A stretch of 64,000 nucleotides of DNA. Source: Sipunculus nudus. Lineage: Eukaryota; Annelida; Sipuncula; Golfingiida; Sipunculidae. A program made the position numbers and the translations under genes. The notes beneath the pieces were generated by a model. That model worked only from the letters and a program-made list of their open reading frames with translations, made no database searches and was not told where the DNA came from. The stretch covers positions 69,419,453 through 69,483,452 of the forward strand of contig CM049311.1 in the NCBI GenBank assembly GCA_026874595.1. The letters are read 5' to 3'. This document shows, piece by piece, positions 13,076-25,276 of this stretch. Position 1 is the stretch's first letter, and each line of letters opens with the position of its first letter.

Positions 13076-14309
13076 GGAACAGTAAGATAACAAACACCAG
13101 CAGATACCATTGAGACTTTTAAGAGATATTCTGGGATGGTTACAGATGATATATTCATGGAACCATTAACTTTCATTGTTTTTAAATCTTGAATGGTTTA
13201 TTGCAAATTTCATAAGATGAACAAATATTATGTATTTTATAATGCTTCAACATTTATGAATAATTTAAACTGTAAATCAACTGTTACTTGAAAATCTTGC
13301 TGTATCAATTACAAATTTTTGTAAAGCTTAGAGCAACAAATAATAAAAAAATAAATCTGTGTATTGGTCATTGGGAAAAAATTTAGAGAATTATTGCCCG
13401 GAGTAATGTTGTTTTGTTGCATATCCTGAAAAAAAAATTATACAATTTTTTGCCAGATGATGTTCACCAACTGCAGGTTTCTCTGATTCCTAAACCATCA
13501 CCTTCACTAAAATAATTAAATTAAACAATGATGCTGCTACTGGCCACGAGTTCACCTGAATTTTGCTATGTTATGACCTTCAGGGTACAGATCAAAGGAA
13601 GACTTATGACCCATAGATTATTTATAGTTGTGTATCATACTGTATGTATTTATTTAAACACCTCATGTCCAAGAAGTTGGGTTGCAACTAATTTTAGTTC
13701 AAATGCTGCCTTAACATGGATATTATAAATTTAATCAGAACTTTTTATTTTCTCATTAATTTTAATTCTAGATTCAGGTGATTACAAACTTTATCAAAGG
13801 TATGTTAATAAAATAATTGAAATATTAATATGGCCAAAGGCTGAAATAGAAATGTCAGTGTACTGTATTTATTTTTTCTGAAGAAAACAAATCTCTGTAT
13901 TGTCATAGGTGTGACATCCATCTGTTTTCTCATTGATGTACTTGCATATCCAGGTTTTTAATTAATTTGCATCTTCAAGTGAGCATGTGTTATATATAGA
14001 TGACTTACAAGTCCAGGTATAGAAACATTGATATATTTTATTGTAATAATACAGCATGGATTTTATCAATTAAAAGTTAAAATACTTGCATCACAAGACG
14101 TGTTACTACCAGTATTAATTAATGGTAAATATAAGGTTATTTTCTGTTTATATATAGAGAGAAACTTCAGGGGAATGGTTAAAAATAAATATATAAAAAT
14201 ATAATTATCCAAGGACCTGTTTGTTCTGTTATATTTTAACCAATCAAATGATTTAATTTTCATGTATTATCAATTATTTTGTGTCCAATCAGAAAACTGA
14301 ATTAGCAGT

Positions 14310-14364
<55 letters not shown>

Positions 14365-15463
14365 CACAAATTATTTTTAATACAAATTATTAAAATGAAA
14401 GGAACTATACCAGATAATATGTTCTGTAGCATTACACTTAAATGTCATATGTAATGATGCAACAGTATAATATATGAGTAATATTGAATTATTTTCGCCC
14501 CTATTTCATTAATGTTTCATAGATCAATATCAGCTTAATATTTTATTACTTTATCTTTTGAATGAGGTTTGATACATGGTTGTTCAGCAGGTACAGGTTG
14601 GGTTATCCTTTTCAAGGCTCTGGATATTGGAGGCATGATTTCTGTATAGGTCAGATAATCTGGGTGTACCATAAATAATCCATAGAATAGCCGTTCCTCT
14701 ATATATGGGTCCAACAATCAACACAACCTTGCCCTTTGGAGCCACAGCAAGTTGGTCCTGTGTACACATATGGCCAGGATGAGTCATCCCCAGGCTGATC
14801 TAGTATTGGACACCCAACCAGCTGGAGCTAGCTGAACTATGGGGACAGATGTAGCACCCACTTGCATGGACAAAACTGACATCTCTGTACCCCCATAGCT
14901 GCTCCAAGCACCGTTATGTCACAGTAATTGATATCTGAGCAATTAATTGGCTTGATCACTGATTACTGCTCTTGCAATAAAAATGCAGCCAAGTGATACA
15001 GTAATCAGAGACGTGACTCACTGGGGGCCCCAGATTTAACGTTCATAGATAGATAGGTTTTCTCCATCTTCAGTGATAGAGTGTTAAATATAATACAAAA
15101 GGCACCTGTTTCATCTTAGAATCCAAGGTTCATACCTGATGTTTTCTAGTTCCCTTCTCCATTTATGCTTACATATGCATTTGCATATTATACTTTGTAA
15201 GCCTTCAAAGTTAGGACTTTATGTCAAGTAGCATTTTTGCAGTCAACTTTCAGCTAGTCATATTTTTAAGGTTGAAGTGTTTAACTTTAAATATTTGGAA
15301 GTTTTGTAAAAGCAAAATAAACTTTGTCCATGCATGTTTTTCAATTGTTTATTGTTTGTTTTAGATATATTTATCATTATTATAGTAATGACGGGGACCT
15401 ATAACAACTGATTATATCAATGTATCTTTTAATTTGTCACACAAATTAGTGTTTATTATATGC
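13076..15463. other. AT-rich non-coding sequence
   Basis: Only the (AT)n tract at 14316 stands out, plus an imperfect inverted repeat at about 14818-14905 (GGAGCTAGCTGAACTATGGGG with CCCCCATAGCTGCTCC). Confidence 0.6.
14316..14360. repeat. (AT)n microsatellite
   Basis: Uninterrupted AT dinucleotides over about 45 bp. Confidence 0.95.
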
Positions 15464-16507
15464 TTTTTAGCCCTCAGCCCTTAGGCTGATAGGCTATTGT
15501 CGTCACCCAAGCTGTCCGTCCGTCCGTCCGTCCGTCCGGCGTCCGATAACTTTTACCTTGTGAGCGGGATATCTTGAAAAGGATTCACCGTCAGAATTTT
15601 ATTTCCTCGGTAAAGATGTATATCGACAAAATCTCAATCAAGTTCGAAGATGGGTGACCTTGACCTATTTTTCTACATTTTAGAGCTGATTATAGAAAAA
15701 CACTTAGATGCTTATTACTCAGGAACCATTTGGTGGATTTTCACAAAACTTACCATGATTATTGGGACTGATAATCTGTACCTGCTATACAAATTTGGTG
15801 GCGCCACCTACAATTTCTGATTTTTAATGAATTTTTATAGGATTTTTCAACTTTGGGCTTGTGAGCGGGATATCTCAAAAAGGATTCACCGTAAGAATTT
15901 TATTTTTTCGGTGAAGATGTATATTGACAAAATCTCGGTCAAGTTCGAAGATGGGTGACCTTGACCTATTTTTCTACGTTTTAGAGCTGATTATAGAAAA
16001 AACATTTAGAAGCTTATTTCTCAGAAACCATTGGATGGATTTTCACAATACTAACTATGATCATAGGGACTGATGGTCTGTAACTGCTGCACAAGTTTGG
16101 CGGCACCACCTGCAATTTCTGATTTTTTATAGAATTTTTCTTGGATTTTTCAACTTTTGCCTTGTGAGCGGGATATCTCTAAAAGGATCCACAATAGGAA
16201 TTTTATTTCTTTGGTGAAGATGTATATCGACAAAAATCTCGTTCATGTTCAAAGATGGGTGACCTTGACCTACTTTTCAAGGTCACAGAGCTTATAATAG
16301 AATAAAACTTAGAAGCTTATTTTTCAGGAAGCATTTGGTGGATTGTTATGAATCATGGTACATACCTCTCCATTTTAAATTTATAACTGAGACATGTACA
16401 GATATACATCCATGTGAGAACAGATATTTAGTACTTGTTACTGTTACCACCTCTAAACACGGTTCTTTGGGCTGAGGGCTTTTGTCAGCTTTTGCTGATA
16501 TTCTAGT
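15464..16507 (+). mobile_element. Tandem-cored repeat element D with Helitron-like 3' end
   Basis: Begins TTTTTAGCCC. A hairpin follows at once: TCAGCC (15474-15479), loop CTTA, GGCTGA (15484-15489). A (GTCC)n run lies at about 15511-15540. Three core units start GTGAGCGGGATATCT at about 15560, 15860 and 16163 (spacing near 300). The 3' end has the hairpin TCAGC-TTTT-GCTGA at 16485-16498, then TATT and CTAG at 16503-16506 followed by T. Each core unit contains TGACCTTGACCT. No coding frame was recognised. Confidence 0.78.
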
Positions 16508-16734
16508 TACATGGAGAAGTCACATGCTGCAGTCACCTGGTATGATAGTTTTAGAGAGTTTACAAGGTATCCAATATTACTCTTCACAGAAATAGATCTG
16601 AGTCGTTAAGAATTCTAAAGTGTAAGTGCACTTAAAAAATAAATGTACGACATGCTAAATGGAGGTTCATTTTCTCTGAGTCATTAAAGAATATTCAGTT
16701 ATTATTTACTTGTCATATTTAAGTTATTAAGCTG

Positions 16735-17003
16735 TGTTTCCATGCGCACTCATATGTGTAAAAAATTGTTAATTGATTTTGTGACTTTTGTGTTTCCAAT
16801 GTGTCTGTTAGCATATATGCGTGAAATCACCACAGGAGCAATTTTCACACATAGAGTCTGCGTGAACTCAGGGATTTTGGGGTAAAATGACATCACTCCA
16901 TATATTTTTTTTTAGGAAGACCTGCTAGATCCTCTGTATACAACTATATTAGTCTGCCAGTTGTGCAGTTACATTAGTTATGCATATGCTCACATGGAAA
17001 CCC
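16735..17003. mobile_element. Probable MITE with imperfect terminal inverted repeats
   Basis: GTGTTTCCATGCGCACTCAT at the left end pairs with ATGCTCACATGGAAACCC at the right end (inverted, about 75% identity). The length of about 270 bp and AT-rich interior fit a MITE. Termini of this form (tgtttccatg) recur in many animal genomes; the family is not assigned. Confidence 0.45.
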
Positions 17004-19539
17004 AACTATTTTTTTCACACATATACACACATATGCATATACACTCACATGGATACAGCTTTACATGAAGTTAACATCATTTCAAAGTATAATAGTCAAA
17101 TTTTACAAATAAATATTACATCCCATGTAAGTTTAATGTTCATACCAATAGTTAATTACAGACTACCTGATGGAAACAAGAATACTTTTGGATAATTTCT
17201 TAAAGCATTAGAAGGAATTGGACATAAACCTTTGTACCCCAACATCTGGTGTAATGAACAAAAGCTCAGTTGTCCATGGCTAGAAATCCTGGTCCAAACA
17301 TCTGTGGCTATGATGTCCAGGTAACATTATAACTGAGGTATCCAGTCTCTTGGTGTGAGCCTTTTGTGTTCAAGTTAAGTGAAATGAGGGAGACATTTTA
17401 TGACAGGGCAGACTCCTCCTGATGTGCTGATTACATTGGCAACCTTTCATGTTGTGGTCACTTCTGTTCAGAAGTGATTACTTGAGAAGCCCCCATTAGT
17501 AAGTTACAAACTGATGATTGGGAAATGTGATTGGGTACTTGCCAGTGCCTGACTCATTTTCATGCTTCAATAAACAATATATCTTTTTTTTTTTACCAAC
17601 CAAATCAGCAAACCTTTTTAATTTTCAAGTGCAGTTTTGGGTTGTTTGGGTTGTTGTGTGTGTATGTAGGAGGTTTACATTGTAGCACTTGATCAGTTCA
17701 ACTAATCTCTTTATTTCTGTCTGCAGACAGTTCTTGTGCAACTATAGTCCACATCTAATTAATAACCTCATTAAGTTCAGATGCATCCTCAGTGTACTTC
17801 GAAATTTTCATATGAATATTACATGATGTATTTTTTATATGCCATGATAAGCCAAAGTACACATTTTTCATTCCACCTTGATGTGGGCTTTTTCCTTGGA
17901 CAACATTTTCTGGTTGTTTCAACCACACAGATTGGTTTGAAATAGCAGGATAAACTATCAAATGACCATTGACCATTGTAAAAAAGTTATTTAAGCAGGG
18001 TACTAGTACTAGCTACACAAGGGAGATTTTTTTTATTATTATTATTATTCATTAACACTGGTTTAAGCCCTGAACCCGTGACATCATACTATGGTCATCT
18101 CTGAGGGGTGATATCATCAGTGAGTCTGTTCCAAATTTATCAGTCCCTACCTATTATTACTGTCCCTGTGTAGTATTAATGGCAGATATTCTGAGCTCTG
18201 GTCAACATGGTGTGTTGTCTAACTGACACATGCTGTCATATTTAGTAGGTTCTGACCAGCAGTGTTTAGAGAAGCTGACAAAAGCGGAGACAAGGGCTAA
18301 AGCTGGTCTGGGTGGACTTATGAATCATATCTATAAATGAACATCAAAGCCAGCGTGTGTTTTTTAATTACATCTCTGTTACAGCAATCGCTGGCCTTTC
18401 TGTACCTCTGGCTGCAGATTCTTAACTAGAAGGCTCTCAGTAGAGCCCATATCTCTGCCAAGCAAACAAAATAAAAATAAATCCTGGATCTGCTTCGTTA
18501 TCCAATCTACACCAAAACTTTTTGGGGCCTTCCCTGGTCCATCTCTATATCCATGCACCATAACGTTCCATTTAGATCCATTCAGTGGTTTTGTTTTTTT
18601 TTGTAATCCTGCAAACAAATAAACAGGGTTGAAAACATGGCCTCCTTGGTGTAGGTAATTGGAGCATAAATGGGTAGAAAACAGGGTAAATTTACAAAGA
18701 CTGTCCATTAACAGTCTTTTAAGAATCAGTAATAAAAAAAATTATACGAATACTGATCTTGCCGAGGTATTAAAAAATTTATAAGTGTATACTGATCTTG
18801 CCACATGCGTAAGGATTCAAATGTTGCTCACTCATTTTTGGTCAAGCATTATGACTACTAGCTATACCAGCTAGCTGAAGAATCCATTTAATTTGTAAAT
18901 TTTTAATGGCAGTGAAGAAGTTTATTATATAATTGGTTGTATAACCATAATTTTGTAGTATAAAAGCTGGATATGTACTTATAGATGTACTTGATTCTGA
19001 GTGTAGCTTTTTAAAAGATTAGTAAAATATTTATAAGAGAGCAAAAAGTCAATTACATGTTATTTGTACAGCGAGAAAATGAGGTAAGCACTTACTTTCA
19101 CTTTAAAAACAGCCATACTTGATACAATTTGATATGGGACGATGGGGGGGGGGGGGGGGGGGGGAACGAAAGTTATTTTATCAATGGTACCTGTATTAAA
19201 TTTTTTTCTGCAAATAAATCATATATATGAGGGACCCTAAGTGAACTCAAGGAAAAAGTAGTGTTCAATGAAATCTCACATTTTCTTAATTAGAAATTTC
19301 TCATGTGACATTTCATTTGAAGACCACTTTATTTTAAGGCCTTTAATGTAAAAAGTCATTATTTTTTTTAATGTCATTTTTTTTTTTTTTTTGTCACTGC
19401 AATGAAAATGCTATGACTTCTGAGTGTCATGCAGGATATAACAATTGCCAGCATGCACATACGGATCATAAGATTAAGAATTAAGCAAGGTGTGTTAATT
19501 ATGTTAAAAGCCCACTCCTCAAATGCAGCAGATTGGTTG
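17004..19539. other. AT-rich non-coding sequence
   Basis: A 109-codon open frame on the minus strand at 18379-18708 has no recognisable motif. G21 lies at 19144-19164. Nothing else is supported. Confidence 0.6.
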
Positions 19540-20503
19540 ATACCCTGTACATGGCCAGGAGTGAAGTCCAGCTGATTACTGGGGTTTCCCTGAAGTCCTA
19601 GTTGATCCAGGAGAGGGCATACAAAGGCCAGTTGAGATCAGGTGATCAAATGAAGGCCAGGGGTTCTGGTCATTACAAGAAACCGCAAGAATCATCACAT
19701 TCAGTGCGGATGCTATTCATTTACCAGGGCTTACACACCACCAGGCCGGCCCTCCAGTGTATCTGGCCAGTGGTGTTGCTGGCATGGTCCATTCCTTGAT
19801 ACCAGTGCCCATATCCAGCTGGAACAGGAAGCCACTAGAATGTATGACTCATACCTGACTGCATCAGCTGGGAGGCACTATCCCTGGGAATCACCGTCAT
19901 AGCAGTCAATCGTATGCGGGGATCCCCACCATCACACACGCTCATTGGCTCTCGGGCAGCAGCAACGTTTTACAAGCCCCACACACTTACCAGGCCTCAG
20001 GTGTTTTGACAGCAGTTGGAGACAAACCCTTGCTCTGGAGTTTTGATGTGGTGCTAGTGATATTGGCACTTTGTTATATAAACACACCGTTACGGACCAA
20101 TAGTTGTGAGTGAGTCATTGACGACCCTCAGTCGTGGACTCCTTGGGCCACACATAACAGTCATTTGAATCATACGGACAGATGGAAGTAAGTTTGAGCC
20201 ACAGTGACATGGCAGTCTGACCACTGGAGTTACCAGGAACACCATGAACTAGGAGTTACTGTTGTTGGATCCCACCTTTGCAGATCACCGGTAGTGCCTT
20301 ATCACATTGGTGAATCCTGCAGGGCCTGGGTAATCACCTTATTGTCAGTATTATTGATAGTATGGCCAAAAGGCAGTTTGAGTCTTTATACGAGAGACCT
20401 CCGGTGCCAGTGACCAGTTGTCGTGTCGAGATGGTTTTGGGTAATTTGCACCACCAAAAGAGGAAGTTTTCCCGACCGTGTTCATTCCAGAAGGCCAAAA
20501 AAT
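19540..20503 (+). promoter_or_regulatory. GC-richer island with a TATA-like motif; possible alternative first exon
   Basis: This block is clearly less AT-rich than its surroundings. TATATAAA occurs at about 20075, and possible splice donors lie at 20188 (GGAA|GTAAGT) and 20504 (AAAT|GTAAGT). It is 4.6 kb upstream of the first visible DUSP exon and could host an internal promoter. No in-frame coding join to 25080 was found, so this is only a candidate. Confidence 0.22.
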
Positions 20504-20893
20504 GTAAGTGGTTAAGTTAAACTATCCTTTATTGATTGTGTTGTTCACTAAGCAGGGCTGAGCTCTAGATCTCAAGCTCAGTGCTCTAAGGGTAGGCGTT
20601 TTAAGTAGGAGGAGCAGCTAGTTCTGTTATTTAATGATTTTTAGCTAGGTTAGGTTAATCCTTGACTGAGTACAGCGCCCATGTACTCAGAAGCTGTCCT
20701 CAAATGGTAGATAGCTATATAAAACCTGTTGAAACACTGTAATACAAAGGAGTTACTTGTTATTGAAAGGTACATATTTTTATATGTAAACCATACAGTG
20801 AATTAATGCTTAATAGTTTAGAAATCTTAGACACTGCATCATTATGTCCAGTATTGCACAGATGCATTTGATGACATTTATTGCACAGATTAG

Positions 20894-20895
<2 letters not shown>

Positions 20896-20948
<53 letters not shown>
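20896..20948. repeat. (AT)n microsatellite
   Basis: Uninterrupted TA/AT dinucleotides over about 53 bp. Confidence 0.95.
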
Positions 20949-20951
<3 letters not shown>

Positions 20952-21825
20952 CTTGATTCTCAAGGAACAGGATTTTACCAGGCATACTCTTCATTTTTAA
21001 TACTGAACAGAGATAAGATAAGAACATTATATGTCAATAACAATAAAACAAACTATGCCCAGAAAATAGTAACAGGATTTTTAGTATTGACTATTGTGGT
21101 TTTCTATTATAGCAACAAGAAATCCTTCAGAAAAGCTTTAAGGATTTAAAAAAAAAGTCCCAATTCTCTTATAACCCTTACTTAATTGTTTTTTTTTTTT
21201 ATCAGTTTTAAGGTTTTTTTGTAAACATTGTTTAAATAGCATTACATTTAGGCTTTGTAATAAATATATAAATATTATTAATATGAACCCTTACAGGGAC
21301 AATAGTATGGGGATTGTAATTGATGCCTGGACATAGAGTGTGCAGGGTTACATGTGCACATTTTGTTCATACATGAAAGCACAACCACACAAGGAAATCA
21401 GTGATATAATAATGAAACGGAGTAATTAACTAGTGGGTAATTAGTGATCCCGGTGCTATTGAGTCACAGGCTCCATGATTAGCAGGTCACCTGTCCTAGG
21501 GGAGGCAAATACTAAGAAAGGACTCTCTCAGTCATGGATTGATTAATCATCTGTCACCTGCATTGTGTTCTATATGAGTCACCAACAAGGGTAGCTTGTG
21601 TAAGGGAGGGTTAACACTATTACCTGTACCTGTGTGAGGACTCAAGCTCAGCATAGTAAAATGTGGTATGTGAATAAGTAACTTTTGTTCCTGTGCTTGA
21701 GGTTCTACACTTGGAAGATCCCCTCTATAGCCTGTGGTTAATAGATCTTGCTCTTCCGGGTTTGAGTGTTCACACTTTAACTTTGTGTTGATAACATTGT
21801 ATGCAAGCAGTACACATTGACACAC

Positions 21826-22032
21826 CAGGGGCGGATCCAGGATTAAGGAAAAGGAGGGGTCCAACCCAGGAGGACTAATGAAAAAACCTGAAAAAAAGGT
21901 CGCCAGGTCTGGAAAAAGGGGGGGGGGGGGGGTCCAGGCCGGAAATATTAGTCTGAAACCCTTAAAAAGTTTGCAGCGGCTGAAAAAGGGGGGATCCGGA
22001 CCCCCTGGACCCCTTCCCTGGATCCGCTTCTA
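21826..22032. mobile_element. Short inverted-repeat element (MITE) with G15 tract
   Basis: The left end CAGGGGCGGATCCAGG and right end CCTGGATCCGCTTCTA are inverted copies of one another (GCGGATCCAGG shared exactly). The interior holds G15 at 21918-21932 and repeated ggggtccg-type words. Termini of this type are common in invertebrate genomes; I do not assign a superfamily. Flanks ACACAC/ACACAG may be a degraded target duplication. Confidence 0.6.
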
Positions 22033-23070
22033 CACAGGTAGTACACTAAAACACTGTTACTGATCAGGTATAATACACAGTTGTGCAGGAAAAAGTAGAG
22101 GTCCCTGAAAACTCTTCAAGTATTTTGGCTTTAATGTTTTATCATAAATAGAAAGATTACAGAGATAAGTGCACCATATCTGTGTCCTAACATGTAGGCA
22201 ATCATACTGATTGGCTGGGTTTAAGAGTAAAAATTGAGAATCTACAGAAATGCACCTTTTCATTTTAAACTTGTTCACATTTCATCTTTGCTCAGTTTAT
22301 GTGAATGGAAAGAATTTTGAAATGTAATGCTCATTCTGAGACCTGCACACAAGTCACCATATTTAAATGGTGAAAAAAAAAGACTGAAAATATCTGAAAT
22401 ATAACAACCTTCTTGTTTTAATATATCAATGTGCAAAGTAAAGCAGAAATAATGTTGTAAGTAAATGATCCTTCTGGTTTTTGTGCAAGGACATAATAAC
22501 ATTGAATTCATGTAAATCTAATAACTTCACAGATAAGGAAGGTATCATTTTCATTTAGACTATTTTAAAAGCTGGTGCTATAGATTTGGACCAGGTTATA
22601 ATTTTACAAACTGTTGTTCAAGTGCTCCTTATAGGTATATGCAGTGACACTACCAAATACATAATAGATAATATATTCAGTTTTCCACAAGGGAATCCAT
22701 GTTTTGAAATTCTAAAGTCAAAACCGCAATTGAGGATCCGAGAATCTCATTGGAATTATGCAGAAAATGTGATATATGCTTAAACCTGTGTGTTTTTAGC
22801 GAATAAAATTATTTTAAAAATGATATAAGTCTGTTTGTACAGATATGGGACATGCTTGAGTAAATATACTCGTTCTTTTATTGGTCGAAAGATGCTGCTT
22901 TATATTTAACATTTCTTCCAGGGAATTTTAAATTATTAAAATTTGAATGTTGTATGAGATCTTGGGAAGTAAAGATGTCTTATTGTTGGAACCATTAATC
23001 CATTTGTGAGCAACTCTTTGTTTAACAGCTGGACACTTTACCTAACTGTAAAATGAGTAAACTTGAAATC

Positions 23071-23542
23071 CTATGGCCCTATAGCTATGGGCCTGTGTGT
23101 CTTGGTCTAGAGCAAATCCTACGGCCCTATAGCTATGGGCCTGTGTGTCTTGGTCTAGAGCAAATCCTACGGCCCTATAGCTATGGGCCTGTGCGTCTTG
23201 GTCTAGAGCAAATCCTACGGCCCTATAGCTATGGGCCTGTGCGTCTTGGTCCAGAGCAAATCCTACGGCCCTATAGCTATGGGCCTGTGTGTCTTGGTCT
23301 AGAGCAAATCCTACGGCCCTATAGCTATGGGCCGGTGTGTCTTGGTCTAGAGCAAATTCTACGGCCCTATAGCTATGGGCCTGTGTGTCTTGGTCTAGAG
23401 CAAATCCTACGGCCCTATAGCTATGGGCCTGTGTGTCTTGGTCTAGAGCAAATCCTACGGCCCTATAGCTATGGGCCTGTGTCTTGGTCTAGAGCAAATC
23501 CTACGGCCCTATAGCTATGGGCCTGTGTGTCTTGGTCTAGAG
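23071..23542 (+). repeat. 48-bp minisatellite, 10 copies
   Basis: Units start at 23071, 23119, 23167, 23215, 23263, 23311, 23359, 23407, 23455 and 23501. The ninth lacks one GT, so it is 46 bp. Each unit carries the near-palindrome GGCCCTATAGCTATGGGCC and ends in CTTGGTCTAGAGC. Because 48 is a multiple of 3 the array is open in one frame (repeating YSYGPVCLGLEQIL), but no flanking coding context supports a protein. Confidence 0.95.
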
Positions 23543-25079
23543 CTGTGTTCAATTTGTAAGGTGGAACTTCATAAATTCTGTCCTTGATACAGGATCCAAT
23601 TCAATACATAGTTAATAATGTTATTCATGTTTTCAGTTTTTTGCTATTTTAAGTCATGTAGTGCCATTCGTACATTAAATAATCATGACGTATAAAAAGA
23701 GGATACCCAGTTTCCGTGGTGACAATGTGATAACATCAAAATCCAGGTTATTTTTAGCAACATGAAATATTTAAGGATGCTCAGTGGCAAATTAATACTT
23801 GTAAACCAGCAAGCAAAAGTTGTTCAGAAAACAGTCACAAAGCACAGCAGAAGGTACGTCTTGCCAGTGGTTGATCAGTGTTTGTTTTCTCATAACACAA
23901 TTAGGTAAATTACTGGTGTATTCTGAAAGTGCTCAAATCATACTGGAACATGATTTTTTAAGTGAAAGTTTTTTTTTCTCTTTGAGCATAACCCAATCAA
24001 TGCAACACAAAAAGGATAGGTTTTGTGTTTTCTAGAGTATATTCTGTGTCACATAACATGACTACAAATCATTCCAGTTATACTCATGGACACAACTGTC
24101 ATTGTATTTAATTGAGGTTCCTATACCTCATGACACGAGGGATCACCTTATGTTGTGGTTAGGAGCTGTGGTAACTTTATAAGCTATGTAACTGTATATA
24201 CCTGTAGTGCCTTAGTTTAGTACTTGATGAGTTCATATCCTAAATCTAAGGTGAGCAAGTGCATCCTATTGGTAGATGCCTTTGACAAATTCTGAAGTCA
24301 TTTCTTAAGTAATGCCACAAGTAGTCAGCTCAATGTGTATGTTAAAAGAATGTGCATGCCACAAATGGCATGATCCAACCTTTTCATGAAAGGGTTCATA
24401 ATTAGCTGTATAGGATTTTATGAAACCACAGAAATGCATCGCATTTCTGAAATTAACAGCAGTAGATATGTGAAAATAGTATTGTAGTAAAACTGGTATT
24501 GCAAAACAACAGCACCCAACAGCGCAACCATGATAAAGAAGTTTTAGATATTCCTTGTGTTATCTGATAATTATTATTCTGATCGTGATACACTGAGGAA
24601 CCGGTTTACTATTAAGGCAATGTTCAGCTGATTTGAATTATGGTATTGTTAAACTTGGTCATTCACATTTATATAGGTTTTGTATACATGGGAGAAATTC
24701 TTGTGAAAGGCAAAATTGCTGTTAAATCCACAATATATTGGTGGCGGTTATTATATCTTTGTAAAGGCTGATTCATATAGTTACATGATTGAGCAATACT
24801 TGTCAGGATGGGACAGTTGTATATCTTTGTTTACAGGTTGTATTTATTTCCTGTTTTCTAGGTATTTTGGCTGTATCTTAAGCCCATTGGTACCAGTTTT
24901 TACCTAAGAACTTCAAGGATGTTTATAAATTATATTGCATTTTACTTTCCACTTCAGGGTCAACATTTACCATAAAGTGTGGAGAAATCGGAGACAAGAT
25001 TATTCTGCTTTTTTTAACCTGCCCATATGATGTCATCAGACATGTTAAGTAATTGTATCATTCTGGCTTTTTTTTGCAG

Positions 25080-25276
25080 GTGGATTTTTAGAGTTCCAAG
25101 CAACTCACGCATCACTGTGCGAAAGCAAACAGACCCCAAACGGGAACAGCAAGTGCCCCCCTCTCACCTCCATGTCACAGCCATGCATGCCCGTCTCAAA
25201 CGTGGGCCCCACCAAAGTTCTACAGTTCCTGTATCTCGGATCTCAGAAGGATGCTCTGTCTCAGGAAACAATGCAG
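25080..25276 (+). CDS. DUSP8/16: DUSP exon: linker and start of catalytic domain
   Basis: The acceptor is a T-rich tract ending gcag at 25079; the donor is CAG|GTAGGT at 25277. The first two bases (GT) complete a codon begun in an exon I cannot see, most likely Gly, as expected in the Gly-Gly-Phe that ends the rhodanese domain in this family. Then follow 65 codons: GFLEFQATHASLCESK, a linker, SQPCMPVSNVGPTKVLQFLYLG, and a helix ending in ETMQ. The segment PVSNVGPTKVLQFLYLGSQ is the usual opening of a DUSP8/16 catalytic domain. The exon ends in phase 0. Another frame here is also open but gives no family match. Confidence 0.92.

Larger units (their letters stand above)
20504..25079. other. Non-coding sequence before the first visible exon
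   Basis: Holds the (AT)n tract, the G15 MITE and the 48-bp minisatellite listed separately. The remainder is AT-rich with no recognised feature. Confidence 0.6.

Noticed and set aside
18379-18708. 109-codon minus-strand frame
   Set aside because: No motif, no clear splice borders and no recognisable family; kept only as a remark.
23053-23514. 153-codon open frame encoding a 16-residue repeat
   Set aside because: It is produced by a 48-bp minisatellite whose length is a multiple of three; a 2-bp loss breaks it and no splice or coding context supports a protein.
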